Shown here in pieces: positions 25,628 through 33,996 of a stretch of 64,000 nucleotides of DNA. A program made the translations under genes and the position numbers. This DNA is from CAVQKZ01 sp963837325. GTDB taxonomy: Bacteria; Actinomycetota; Actinomycetes; Mycobacteriales; Jatrophihabitantaceae. Location of the stretch: assembly GCA_963837325.1 (NCBI GenBank), contig CAWIMV010000001.1, positions 1,922,001 through 1,986,000 on the forward strand, given 5' to 3'. The notes below the pieces were generated by a model that was not told the origin of the DNA, did not search any database, and saw only the letters and a program-made list of their open reading frames with translations. Every line of letters begins with the position of its first letter. Position 1 is the stretch's first letter.

Positions 25628-26345
25628 GCAGGTCGAGCTCGGAGCGCTGACTCTGCTGGCTTATGGCCACTACGGCCGACCGGTGCTGATCTTCCCCTCA
25701 GAGCAGGGCCGGGCGTGGGACTTCGAGAACAACGGCATGGTGGCCGCCGTCGGCGGACTCGTCGACGCGGGACGGGTCAAGCTGTACTGCGTCGACAGCG
25801 CCGACGCCTACACCTGGTCGGACACATCGGTGTCCATCGAGCAGCGGGCGCAGCGGCACCGCGAGTACGAACAGTGGATCGTCGACCGGGTAGTGGCGTG
25901 GATCGCCGACGACTGCGGCGGCGCCGTCGACATCGCCACCCTTGGCTGCAGCCTCGGGGCGTTCCACGCCGCCAACTTCGCGCTCAAACGCGCCGACCTG
26001 TTCCCGTTCGCGCTGTGCTTTTCGGGTAATTACGACCCGTCGGCCTGGCACGCGTGGGGTGATGCCGGTGACGCCGCGTACTTCAACAACCCGATGCAAT
26101 ACGTCACCAACCTTGACGGCGAGCACTTGGATTGGCTGCGGGACCGAGTGAGCCTCCTGCTCGTCGTCGGGCAGGGCGCCTGGGAGGTCCATCCCACCGG
26201 GTCGCTGCCGAGCACGCTCACCTTTGCCCGCTTGCTGTCCGACAAGGGCATCCGCCACGAGCTCGATGTGTGGGGCCACGACACCCCGCATGACTGGCCG
26301 TCCTGGCAGGCCCAGCTCGCGCACCACCTGCCGCGCTTTTGCTGA
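25611..26345 (+). CDS. second esterase-D-type alpha/beta hydrolase
   Basis: This 244-residue hydrolase has Ser114 in a GCSLGA elbow, an early PVLIFPSEQGRAWDFE segment and a C-terminal WGHDTPHDWPSW block holding the likely catalytic His. The GTG at 25611 has a GGAG ribosome site 9 nt upstream; ATG at 25617 is possible. Either overlaps the end of the first esterase gene. It is shorter than its neighbour and lacks the N-terminal cap, so the pair are related but not duplicates. The substrate is unknown. Confidence 0.78.
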   Translation: MRMRREQVELGALTLLAYGHYGRPVLIFPSEQGRAWDFENNGMVAAVGGLVDAGRVKLYCVDSADAYTWSDTSVSIEQRAQRHREYEQWIVDRVVAWIADDCGGAVDIATLGCSLGAFHAANFALKRADLFPFALCFSGNYDPSAWHAWGDAGDAAYFNNPMQYVTNLDGEHLDWLRDRVSLLLVVGQGAWEVHPTGSLPSTLTFARLLSDKGIRHELDVWGHDTPHDWPSWQAQLAHHLPRFC

Positions 26346-26356
26346 AGGAGCCGCTC

Positions 26357-27604
26357 ATGACCGAAACGACCCACCTCATCGGATTGCTGCTCGGCACTGA
26401 GCAGGACTGGCCCACCGCGTTCGAGTCGATCGTGCGGCGACTCGGCCCCGTCGCCGACGGCACCGGTACCCAGCATCGCTACGACGTCGAGCGGATCGCG
26501 ATCGAACCGTTCGACCTGCGGGCCAAGCCCCGCTACGACCTGGTCATCGACCGCCTCGCGTACTGGTACTACCACCCGCGGGAGTGGCTGAAGAAGGTCG
26601 CGTTGATGGACGACGTGTACCTGCTCAACAGCCCGTTCACCTTCCAGAGCATGGAGAAGCACGCGGCTTATTGCGCAATGATGCGGCTGGGCCTGAAGGT
26701 CCCCGATACCGTGCTGGTGCCGTACAAGAATCCGCCCGAGCACGCCAAGTACGCCTACACCGCGGCTCGCTACAACCGGCCGTTCGACCTCGACGCGATC
26801 GCCGAGCGGCTCGGCTACCCGATGTTCATGAAGCCCTACGACGGCGGCGCCTGGGTCGGCGTGAGCCACATCCGTAATCGGGCCGAGCTGCACCGGGCCT
26901 ACGACGAATCCGGGCAACGGCTGATGCACCTGCAGAAGGCCGTCGCCGGCTACGACGTCTTCGCCCGCAGCCTGTCGATCGGCGCCGAGACGATGGTGAT
27001 GAAGTTCGACGCCGACCAGCCGATGCATGCGCGGTACTCGGTGACGCACGACTTCCTCGACGCCCGGACCGGCGCGGAGACGGTGACGATCGGACGCCTG
27101 GTCAACGCGTTCTTCCGGTGGGAGTTCAACTCCTGCGAGACCCTCGTCAAAGGCGGCGGGGTCTATCCGATCGATTACGCCAATGCCTGCCCCGATGTCG
27201 CGATCACCAGCCTGCACTACTACTTCCCGTGGGCGATGAAGGCACTCGTGCGGTGGTCGGTGTTCTGCACGGTCACCGGCCGGCGTCCCCGCTTCGATCT
27301 CGACACCCGGCGGTATTTCGACATCGCCGACCGGGCCGAGCTGAGCTATGACGAGAAGCTCACCGCCTACCGTCGCCTGGCCGACGACTACTTCGAGGTC
27401 GAGCGCTACGGCGACTTCTGCGCCAGCCGGCTGCGGCACCTCGACGAGGTCGTGCTCGAGTGGGTCGACGGGCCGGAGTTCGACACCCTGCTCGTCGAGA
27501 CCGTCCGCGACACCTTTCCGGCCCACGAGCACGACCACTTCATTGCGCACTATCGCGGCCTGCTGGGTGCCTGGGCCCGAGACGAGCGCACCCGGCTGGG
27601 CTGA
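26357..27604 (+). CDS. ATP-grasp domain protein
   Basis: This 415-residue protein has an ATP-grasp-like layout. A central segment with the YPMFMKPYDGGAWVGVSHI nucleotide-binding stretch (about residues 154-172) is followed by FMKP-type lysines, and there are acidic/Asn metal candidates in the VYPIDYANACPD block (about 270-281). ATP-grasp enzymes join a carboxylate to an amine, thiol or hydroxyl through an acyl phosphate. The ATG at 26357 follows AAGGAG. It is 11 bp after the second esterase gene, so one operon. Its stop lies 1 bp from the stop of the convergent carboxylate-amine ligase gene. Confidence 0.78.
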   Translation: MTETTHLIGLLLGTEQDWPTAFESIVRRLGPVADGTGTQHRYDVERIAIEPFDLRAKPRYDLVIDRLAYWYYHPREWLKKVALMDDVYLLNSPFTFQSMEKHAAYCAMMRLGLKVPDTVLVPYKNPPEHAKYAYTAARYNRPFDLDAIAERLGYPMFMKPYDGGAWVGVSHIRNRAELHRAYDESGQRLMHLQKAVAGYDVFARSLSIGAETMVMKFDADQPMHARYSVTHDFLDARTGAETVTIGRLVNAFFRWEFNSCETLVKGGGVYPIDYANACPDVAITSLHYYFPWAMKALVRWSVFCTVTGRRPRFDLDTRRYFDIADRAELSYDEKLTAYRRLADDYFEVERYGDFCASRLRHLDEVVLEWVDGPEFDTLLVETVRDTFPAHEHDHFIAHYRGLLGAWARDERTRLG

Positions 27605-27605
27605 G

Positions 27606-29084
27606 TTATGCGCCCCAGGTGTGGACGGGTTCGTTGCTGTGCATGTGCTCGATGTAGCGCCGCAACATTTCGCGTAGCGAGTCGCCGCGGTGCAGCGGTT
27701 GCTTCTCATCGTCGATGCGGTGAAACGTCCGGGCCTGCCACTCGGCACCGTTGGTATGCGTGATGCAGCGCTGCTCGATGATGCCCAGCAGTCGGTCGGC
27801 CACCGCGGAGTCGACGCCCCACGCCGCCAGACCTTCATGGGCTAGGGGCAACAGTCGCCGCAGCACCAGTTCGGTGGCCGGCACCTCGCCCAGCCCGGGC
27901 CAATAGATCTTGGCGTCGATGCCGTGCCTGGCGCCGGCGTTGAAGTTGTCCTCGGCCGCCACGAACGACATCTGCGACCACACCGGCCGGTCCTGCTTGG
28001 CCAAGACCTGCAGCAGCCCGTAGTAGAAGGCACCGTTGGCCAGCACGTCGACGACGGTAGGGCCGGCCGGCAGGACCCGGTTCTCCACCCGCAGGTGCGG
28101 CTTGCCCCGGAACACGTCGTAGATCGGCCGGTTCCAGCGATAGATCGTGCCGTTGTGCATACGCAGTTCGCCGAGGCGCGGGGTGTCACCCCGTGCGAGC
28201 ACGTCGCCCGGATCCTCGTCCTCGCAGATCGGCAGCAACGCGGGGAAGTACCTGACGTTCTCCTCGAACTGGTCGAAGATCGAGGTGATCCACCGCTCGC
28301 CGAACCAGACTCGCGGCCGGACGCCCTGGGCCTTGAGCTCGTCCGGACGAGTGTCGGTGGCCTGCTCGAACAGGGCGACCCGGGTCTCGCGCCACAGTTC
28401 CTTGCCGAACAGGAACGGCGAATTGGCGCCGAGCGCGAGCTGGACGCCGGCCAGGCACTGCGCGGCGTTCCAGTTGGCGGCATAGTCCTGCGGGCTCACC
28501 TGCAGGTGGAACTGCACGCTGGTGCACGCCGCTTCGGGCGCGATCGTGTCGGCGTAGGTCGACAGCCGCTCGGGCCCGTCAATCGAAATGTGGAGGTCCT
28601 CGCCCCGGGCTGCGAATATCTGCTCGTTGATCAGCGCATAGCGCGGGTTGGCGCTGAGGGCTTCCCCGGTGAGATGCTCGCGGCCCAGCGTCGGCAACAT
28701 GCCGATCATGACGATGTGGGCGCCGAGTGCCTTCGAACGATCCTCGGCATCGTTGAGGCTGGCCCGCAGTTCGCCTTCGAGTTCGGCTACCGACTGCCCG
28801 TGCAGCCCCCGCGGCCGGACGTTGATCTCGATGTTGAACTGGCCCAGTTCGGTCTGGAAGTCGTCGTTGGCGATGGCGTTGAGCACGTCGGCATTGCGCA
28901 TCGCGGGGTTCTGCTCGCCGTCGACCAGGTTGAACTCGATCTCCAGTCCGGTCATCGGCCGTTCGAAGTCGAACTTGGCGTCGGTGAGCATGTGGGCGAA
29001 GACGTCGAGGCAGCGGCGCACCTTCTCGCGATAGCGCTGTCGGTCCTGGCGGCTGAATTCGGTCTTGGCGACGTCCTCACCCAT
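27606..29084 (-). CDS. glutamate-cysteine ligase-like carboxylate-amine ligase (GCS2 family)
   Basis: This 492-residue protein of the plant/bacterial GCS2 class ligates an amino-acid carboxylate to an amine using ATP. Early blocks GLEIEFNLVDGEQNP (46-60) and FNIEINVRP (84-92) carry the acidic metal ligands. SVQFHLQVSP and RVENRVLPAGPTVVD are also typical of the family. The ATG has a GGAGGTGCCGGC leader. Whether it makes gamma-glutamylcysteine or another amide cannot be told from sequence. Actinobacteria rarely make glutathione, and a separate EgtA would be expected elsewhere if ergothioneine is made. It converges on the ATP-grasp gene with one base between stops. Confidence 0.8.
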   Translation of the reverse strand: MGEDVAKTEFSRQDRQRYREKVRRCLDVFAHMLTDAKFDFERPMTGLEIEFNLVDGEQNPAMRNADVLNAIANDDFQTELGQFNIEINVRPRGLHGQSVAELEGELRASLNDAEDRSKALGAHIVMIGMLPTLGREHLTGEALSANPRYALINEQIFAARGEDLHISIDGPERLSTYADTIAPEAACTSVQFHLQVSPQDYAANWNAAQCLAGVQLALGANSPFLFGKELWRETRVALFEQATDTRPDELKAQGVRPRVWFGERWITSIFDQFEENVRYFPALLPICEDEDPGDVLARGDTPRLGELRMHNGTIYRWNRPIYDVFRGKPHLRVENRVLPAGPTVVDVLANGAFYYGLLQVLAKQDRPVWSQMSFVAAEDNFNAGARHGIDAKIYWPGLGEVPATELVLRRLLPLAHEGLAAWGVDSAVADRLLGIIEQRCITHTNGAEWQARTFHRIDDEKQPLHRGDSLREMLRRYIEHMHSNEPVHTWGA

Positions 29085-29184
29085 GCCGGCACCTCCGCGC
29101 GATCGACCCGACGTAGAGCCTGGCAGAACTGTGCCCGCCCGTCTCCCCGGCGAAACGCGAGCCTAGCGACGCTGCCGGTTGCGG

Positions 29185-29412
29185 CTAGCCCTCGAGCAGG
29201 CCGTGGTCACCGATCTCGTCGGTCAGGGCACCCGGCGCCGAAACGCCAGAGAGCTGATCGGACGCCGCGTCGTCCCTGGCGTCGACGAGCAGGCTGCGGA
29301 TTGACCAGAAAACCGCCCCCGCCGCCACGACCGCGAGGATGAGGACGACGGCGACGATCCCCGGATTGGGGCCGGAGAACAACGACTCGAAAACCATGCC
29401 GGCGCTCGTCAT
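29185..29412 (-). CDS. small single-span membrane protein
   Basis: This 75-residue protein has a transmembrane segment at about 18-38 (GIVAVVLILAVVAAGAVFW) and an acidic, soluble C-terminal tail. The ATG at 29412 is preceded by AGGTGG at 7 nt. It lies 100 bp upstream of the GCS2-family gene on the same strand. No homology is recognised. The consistent codon pattern and ribosome site support it as a real gene. Confidence 0.6.
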   Translation of the reverse strand: MTSAGMVFESLFSGPNPGIVAVVLILAVVAAGAVFWSIRSLLVDARDDAASDQLSGVSAPGALTDEIGDHGLLEG

Positions 29413-29655
29413 GATCGCCACCTGACCAGGCAGCGATTCGTGGTTGCGGCTGAGGCTGAGCTTGACATGGAGACCCTTGCGGACTGGATCACCGGAGGGA
29501 GCGCAGAACCCAGTTCTGTCCAGCACCACGCAGGTTCTGGCCCGAGCTCGGCTGGGGTCCCAACCACTGCAAATATATCTAGTTAGCGTGGATTTTACAA
29601 CGACGCCACGCGGATCGCATGAGTTTGATGTCGGGATTGTGGGTAGAACGCCCGC

Positions 29656-29892
29656 GTGACGATGAGAAGCGACAGACGCAGCTCGTTCCTGCCGGCACTG
29701 CTGACTCTCGTGGTGCTGGTCTGGTTGGCCATCGGCGCAATCGCCGCGGGCCAGCGGCACTACTACGGCGGCAAGAGCAAGCCGACCTGCACGAAGGCGA
29801 GCACCATCGCCGTCACCATTGTCGCCGGCCCGCTGAACTACATGGGGGCGAACCCCAAGGTGAAGTGCCACGTGCCGCAGCCCAGCAAGTAG
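29656..29892 (+). CDS. small secreted or membrane-anchored protein
   Basis: This 78-residue protein has a basic start (MRSDRRSS), a hydrophobic segment at about 12-31, and a basic exported tail with two cysteines (CTKAS and KCHV) that could form a disulfide. The GTG at 29656 or the ATG at 29662 may be used. The 243 bp upstream contain an AT-rich patch around 29570-29600 suitable for a promoter. No family is recognised. Confidence 0.5.
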   Translation: MTMRSDRRSSFLPALLTLVVLVWLAIGAIAAGQRHYYGGKSKPTCTKASTIAVTIVAGPLNYMGANPKVKCHVPQPSK

Positions 29893-29911
29893 TCGGTCAC
29901 TCGACGCCGAA

Positions 29912-31018
29912 CTAGCCGAGGTCGACGATTGCGGCGACGGGGCCACCTCCGTCGGGTCCCTGGTGGGCCGCCGACACCGACACGAAGACAGCCGGGTCAC
30001 CGGTGACTGCCGCGGCGACGCCGCCGACGCAAGCCTTGATCTGGCGGTGCCAGTGGACGTCGGAGTCATCGAGCATTGCGTTGCGCCGACCGCGGACCTG
30101 ACCATCTTGGCTGGTCTCGCACTTGATGAAGACGTTGACCAGCTGGCCGCCGAGATCGGTGGGGTGTGGGCGTTCGGGCAAGTCCAGGCCGGCATCGCGG
30201 ATCGCGGACCAAATGCCGTCTTGGTCGAGGGCGTCGGTCATGACGCTGTGGCCGATGCGGTACCGCCCGCCGATGCCGCGCGTGTTGCCGACCACGACCA
30301 CCTGAGCCCGGTCGAGCTCCACGCCTGAAGAACACGAGGCGACCGAGGAGTACAGCGCGCGGTCACGCAGGACGTCCTCGTCGCGCGGCATCTCGATCTC
30401 CTTGAGCGCCACCGCGACGCCCAGTGCCGTACCGCCGTTGGAGACGTCCATCGAGGTCAGGGTGTCCTCGGTGAACACGTCGTGACCGCGGCTTTTCGCG
30501 TCGCGGATCGTGTCGATGGTCAACAACGGCGTCTTGGTCTGCACGTAGTGCACGTCGGCGACGTCGGTGATGCCGGCCCGCTGCATGGCTTCGGTGACGG
30601 CGGCGGCCACCTTCGTGATCATTGCGGTGCGGCCGATGTCCTCCGGCAGCAGCACCTCGCTCATCGCGAACCCGACCGTCAACCGCGGCTCGTCGGTCTG
30701 CGGGGCGTTGTCCGCGGGAACGGTGGCGAAGATCGTCGCGTGCGGGCTGATCACCCCGTCGGTGCCTCCCGACCACACGATCGGCACCTGCTTCACGTCG
30801 TCGGAACTGCGGCTGCCTTTGGCGACCAGGACTTCGCGGAACGCCCGGTCGGCGAGAATGCGGGTGTAGTCGTTCACCCCGCCGTTGCCCTCGGTCTTGC
30901 CGACGACGGCGATCACGCGGTCGGCCTCGAGCACGCCGTCATCGATGAGCTTGACCAGTTCGCTCGCGTCGGTGACGTTGTGCAACGGGACCTTGCGAAC
31001 CTCGATCGGTTCGGGCAC
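29912..31018 (-). CDS. ring-opening amidohydrolase, barbiturase/cyanuric acid hydrolase family
   Basis: Members of this small family open barbiturate to ureidomalonate (barbiturase) or cyanuric acid to carboxybiuret. The 368-residue length is typical. The fold has three homologous repeats, each giving Ser and Lys/Arg residues to the active site. Visible Ser blocks are VWSGGTDG (about 82-89), ASCSSGVEL (about 231-239) and VSAAHQGPDGGG (about 348-359). Neighbouring uracil/xanthine-type permease and molybdenum hydroxylase genes favour barbiturase over the s-triazine enzyme. It is the last gene of a tight six-gene operon, 24 bp after carbamate kinase. Substrate choice is inference. Confidence 0.85.
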   Translation of the reverse strand: MPEPIEVRKVPLHNVTDASELVKLIDDGVLEADRVIAVVGKTEGNGGVNDYTRILADRAFREVLVAKGSRSSDDVKQVPIVWSGGTDGVISPHATIFATVPADNAPQTDEPRLTVGFAMSEVLLPEDIGRTAMITKVAAAVTEAMQRAGITDVADVHYVQTKTPLLTIDTIRDAKSRGHDVFTEDTLTSMDVSNGGTALGVAVALKEIEMPRDEDVLRDRALYSSVASCSSGVELDRAQVVVVGNTRGIGGRYRIGHSVMTDALDQDGIWSAIRDAGLDLPERPHPTDLGGQLVNVFIKCETSQDGQVRGRRNAMLDDSDVHWHRQIKACVGGVAAAVTGDPAVFVSVSAAHQGPDGGGPVAAIVDLG

Positions 31019-31042
31019 AGGGCGCTCCTTGGGACTAGCGGA

Positions 31043-31987
31043 TCAGGACGTGACGATCGTGCCGGCGCTACCGGCCAGCGCGTCGCCGATTCGGTGCAGG
31101 GACGTGATGACGGCCCGGCCGCCGGACTCGGCGAACCGGCAGGCCGCGTCGACCTTGGGCCCCATGCTGCCACCGGCGAAGTGACCTTCGACCGCGAGGG
31201 CGCGCAGCCGAGCCGCCGACACCGTGCCGAGCGGGGCGGCCTGCGCGGTGCCCCACCCGACGACCGCAGCCTCCACGTCGGTGGCGATCACCAGGACGTC
31301 GGCGTGCAGTTGGGCGGCGAGGACCGCCGCAGTCAGGTCCTTGTCGATCACGGCTTCGACACTGACCAGTTCGCCGTTGTCGGTTCGCACGACCGGCACT
31401 CCCCCGCCGCCCGCGCACACGACGACATAGCCCGCGGCGAGCAGCACCTCGGCCGCCGGCGCTTCCAAGCAGGCGATGGGGTCCGGGGAGGCGACGATCC
31501 GGCGCCAGCCGTGCTCACCGCGGTCCTGCCAGGTCTGGCCGTGCTCGATCATGAGGGCCGCCTCGGCAGCGGGCAGGTAGCGCCCAATCGGCTTGCTCGG
31601 CGCGGCGAAGTGCGGGTCGTCGGCGGCAACGAGCGTCCGCGATACGAGCGCGGCAACTTGCGGGGTACGGCCCCGAGCCGCGAGTGCCGCTTCCAGCGCG
31701 TCGAGGATCAGCAGGCCGATCGTGCCCTGCGTCTGTACCCCGCACCAGTCCAACGGGACGGGCGGCACCACGGCGGCGGCGATCTCGTTCTTGACCAGCA
31801 GGTTGCCGACCTGTGGGCCGTTGCCGTGGGTCAGCACCACCTCGGCGCCGGTGGCAACCAGGTCGGCGACAGCGGGCATGGCGGCCGTGACCGCGGCCAG
31901 CTGGTCCTCCGGCCGGGCCCGGCCGTCGGCCGCGGTCATCGCATTGCCGCCCAATGCGATGAGCACCCGCAACGGTGTTCCGATCAT
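31043..31987 (-). CDS. arcC: carbamate kinase
   Basis: It makes ATP, ammonia and CO2 from carbamoyl phosphate and ADP in catabolic settings. The 314-residue protein has the amino-acid-kinase fold with LIALGGNAM (about 9-17), THGNGPQVGN (about 53-62), CAGGGGVPVV, a DKDLTAAVLA block and GSMGPKVDAA near the C-terminus. No arginine deiminase or ornithine carbamoyltransferase gene is present. Its carbamoyl phosphate must therefore come from another enzyme, and the AllFGH-like set 16 kb away is the obvious candidate. The ATG overlaps the stop of the CoA-transferase gene by 4 bp. Confidence 0.93.
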   Translation of the reverse strand: MIGTPLRVLIALGGNAMTAADGRARPEDQLAAVTAAMPAVADLVATGAEVVLTHGNGPQVGNLLVKNEIAAAVVPPVPLDWCGVQTQGTIGLLILDALEAALAARGRTPQVAALVSRTLVAADDPHFAAPSKPIGRYLPAAEAALMIEHGQTWQDRGEHGWRRIVASPDPIACLEAPAAEVLLAAGYVVVCAGGGGVPVVRTDNGELVSVEAVIDKDLTAAVLAAQLHADVLVIATDVEAAVVGWGTAQAAPLGTVSAARLRALAVEGHFAGGSMGPKVDAACRFAESGGRAVITSLHRIGDALAGSAGTIVTS

Positions 31988-33165
31988 GGACTGCTCGGCT
32001 CGGCCGGCTCGGCCAGCCAGGCTCGGATGGCGGCGCCGTGCTGGTCGAGAGTTGGTGGGGCTGAATGGGTGCGCGGCGGGCCGCCGTCGAAGCGCACCGG
32101 TGGCCCGGGCAGCGTGATCGGCCCGAGCGCCGCGTGCTCGACGTCGACGAGCAGACCCTGCGAGCGGGTTTGCTCCCAGGCGTAGACCTCGGCCAAGTCG
32201 CGCACCTTGCCCGCGGGCACGCCGAGCTGGTCCAGGCGCGCGAGCAGTTCAGTTGCGGGGTACGCCGAGAACGCGGCGTTGATCGCGGCGACCACGCCGG
32301 CGCGGTCCGCGACCCGGGCCTGGTTGCTCGACCACTCCGGACGGTGCAGGCCGAACTCCGGCGCGAACCGGCGCCACAGCCCGTCGCTGCCGACCGCGAT
32401 CTGGACCAGCCCGTCCGCGGCATGGAAGAGCCCGTACGGGCAGATCGACGGATGGTGCCCGCCCGTCGGAAGCGGCACCTCGCCGGCCACTGTGTAGCCG
32501 GTGCCCTGGAACGCGTGCACGCCGACTATCGCCGCGAGCAGGCTGGTGCGCACGACGCGCCCGCGCCCGGTCCGGGTCCGCTCGTGCAGGGCGGCCAGCA
32601 CCCCGTACGCGCCGTACATGCCGGCCAGCAGGTCTCCGATCGGGACACCCACCCGGGTCGGTTCGTCCGGCGACGGACCGGTCAGCGACATGATGCCGGC
32701 CTCGCCCTGAGCGATCTGGTCGTAGCCGGCCCGGCCGCCTTCGGGACCGTCGTGGCCGAACCCGGTGATCGACAGCACGATCAGTCGCGGGTTGATCTCC
32801 TGCAGCCGTTCGACGGGAAAGCCCAGTCGGTCGAGCACGCCGGGACGGAAGTTCTCGACGAGCACGTCGGCCCGGCGCACCAGAGCGGTGAGCGTGTCGC
32901 GGCCGTCGTCACTCTTGAGGTCGAGGGCGAGCGATTCCTTGTTGCGGTTGCAGGACAGGAAATAGGTCGAGTGCGCCTGCCCGTCAGTGCCGGGCAGGAA
33001 CGGTGGCCCCCATGAGCGACTGTCGTCGCCGGTGCCGGGTGACTCCACCTTGATCACGCGCGCGCCAAGATCGCCGAGCATCATCGCCGCGTGCGGGCCG
33101 GCCAGCGCTCTGGACAGGTCGACCACGAGCAGCCCGTCGAGCGGCGCGTCGGACGGTGCCGTCAC
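31984..33165 (-). CDS. family III (CaiB/BaiF-type) CoA-transferase
   Basis: Enzymes of this family move CoA between carboxylic acids. The 393-residue protein has the N-terminal LVVDLSRALAGPHAAMMLGDLGA-type segment (11-33), an SWGPPFLPGTDG loop, and the catalytic-Asp region in CNRNKESLALDLK (about 73-85). The acid substrate cannot be read from the sequence. In this operon malonate or a related diacid from pyrimidine breakdown would make sense. The GTG start overlaps the stop of phzF-like gene (GTGA), and its own stop overlaps arcC. Confidence 0.85.
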   Translation of the reverse strand: MTAPSDAPLDGLLVVDLSRALAGPHAAMMLGDLGARVIKVESPGTGDDSRSWGPPFLPGTDGQAHSTYFLSCNRNKESLALDLKSDDGRDTLTALVRRADVLVENFRPGVLDRLGFPVERLQEINPRLIVLSITGFGHDGPEGGRAGYDQIAQGEAGIMSLTGPSPDEPTRVGVPIGDLLAGMYGAYGVLAALHERTRTGRGRVVRTSLLAAIVGVHAFQGTGYTVAGEVPLPTGGHHPSICPYGLFHAADGLVQIAVGSDGLWRRFAPEFGLHRPEWSSNQARVADRAGVVAAINAAFSAYPATELLARLDQLGVPAGKVRDLAEVYAWEQTRSQGLLVDVEHAALGPITLPGPPVRFDGGPPRTHSAPPTLDQHGAAIRAWLAEPAEPSSP

Positions 33166-33992
33166 GCCAACGCCGCCATAGCGGTTGTCGCCGCGACGGA
33201 GAGCGCCCCGTCGAGAACCAACACCGCCTGCCCGCTGAGCACCACCCGGTCGCCCGCCAACTCGACGCCGAGCCGACCGCCGCGGCGCGACGCCTGGAAC
33301 CCGGTGAGCCTGGTCCGGCCGAGCTTGTCGGCCCAGTACGGTGCTAACACGGTATGGGCGCTGCCGGTAACCGGGTCCTCGGCGATGCCCACGCGCGGAG
33401 CGAAGAAGCGGGAGACGAAGTCGTAGTCGCGGCTCGCCTCGGCCCGCGCCGTGACAATGACGCCGCGCGCGTCGACACCGACCAGGGCCGCGATGTCCGG
33501 CGCCAGGTCACGCACGGTGTCCTCGTCGTGGAGCTCGCACAGCACGTCGTCGGTGCCGCCACGGCCGGTCCACACTGGCACGGTGCCGAGCGCTACCGTC
33601 AGGCCACCCGGTATCGCGATCGGCACGGGAGGCCGGGCCGGGAAGTCCATCGTCAATCCCGCGCCGGCGCGGCTGACGGTCAGCACGCCGCTTCGGGTGA
33701 GGAAGCGAATCGGCGCGGCAACGCCGTCGTCGAGCAAGCAATGCGCCGCGGCGAGGGTGGCGTGACCGCAAAGCTCGACCTCAGCGGCGGGGGTGAACCA
33801 GCGCAGCCGGAAGTCAGCATCGGGGTGCTCGATCGGCACGACGAAGGCAGTCTCGGACAGGTTCAGCTCGCTCGCGATCGCCTGCATCCAGTCGTCGGAC
33901 GGCTCGGTTTCCAGCACCGTGACCGCGGCCGGGTTGCCGCTGAACGCGTGGTCGGTGAAGGCATCCACGATCCGGATCTGTTGCGCGGCCAT
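33162..33992 (-). CDS. PhzF-family isomerase/epimerase
   Basis: This 276-residue member of the PhzF/YddE fold family consists of two pseudo-symmetrical halves. Signatures are IVDAFTDHAFSGNPAAV (8-24), with the FxGNPAAV motif, LNLSETAFV (43-51, with Glu46 as the usual catalytic acid), LRWFTPAAEVELCGHAT and DPVTGSAH. Family members catalyse isomerisation of carboxylic acids, often by proton shift. Its position between hyuB and the CoA-transferase gene suggests handling an intermediate of the same pathway. Start ATG, 4 bp after hyuB. Confidence 0.85.
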   Translation of the reverse strand: MAAQQIRIVDAFTDHAFSGNPAAVTVLETEPSDDWMQAIASELNLSETAFVVPIEHPDADFRLRWFTPAAEVELCGHATLAAAHCLLDDGVAAPIRFLTRSGVLTVSRAGAGLTMDFPARPPVPIAIPGGLTVALGTVPVWTGRGGTDDVLCELHDEDTVRDLAPDIAALVGVDARGVIVTARAEASRDYDFVSRFFAPRVGIAEDPVTGSAHTVLAPYWADKLGRTRLTGFQASRRGGRLGVELAGDRVVLSGQAVLVLDGALSVAATTAMAALA

Positions 33993-33996
33993 GAGC

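Noticed and set aside
29912..31018. Cyanuric acid hydrolase (s-triazine degradation)
   Set aside because: It is the same protein family, but there are no biuret or allophanate hydrolase genes nearby and the neighbours point to pyrimidines; kept only as an alternative.
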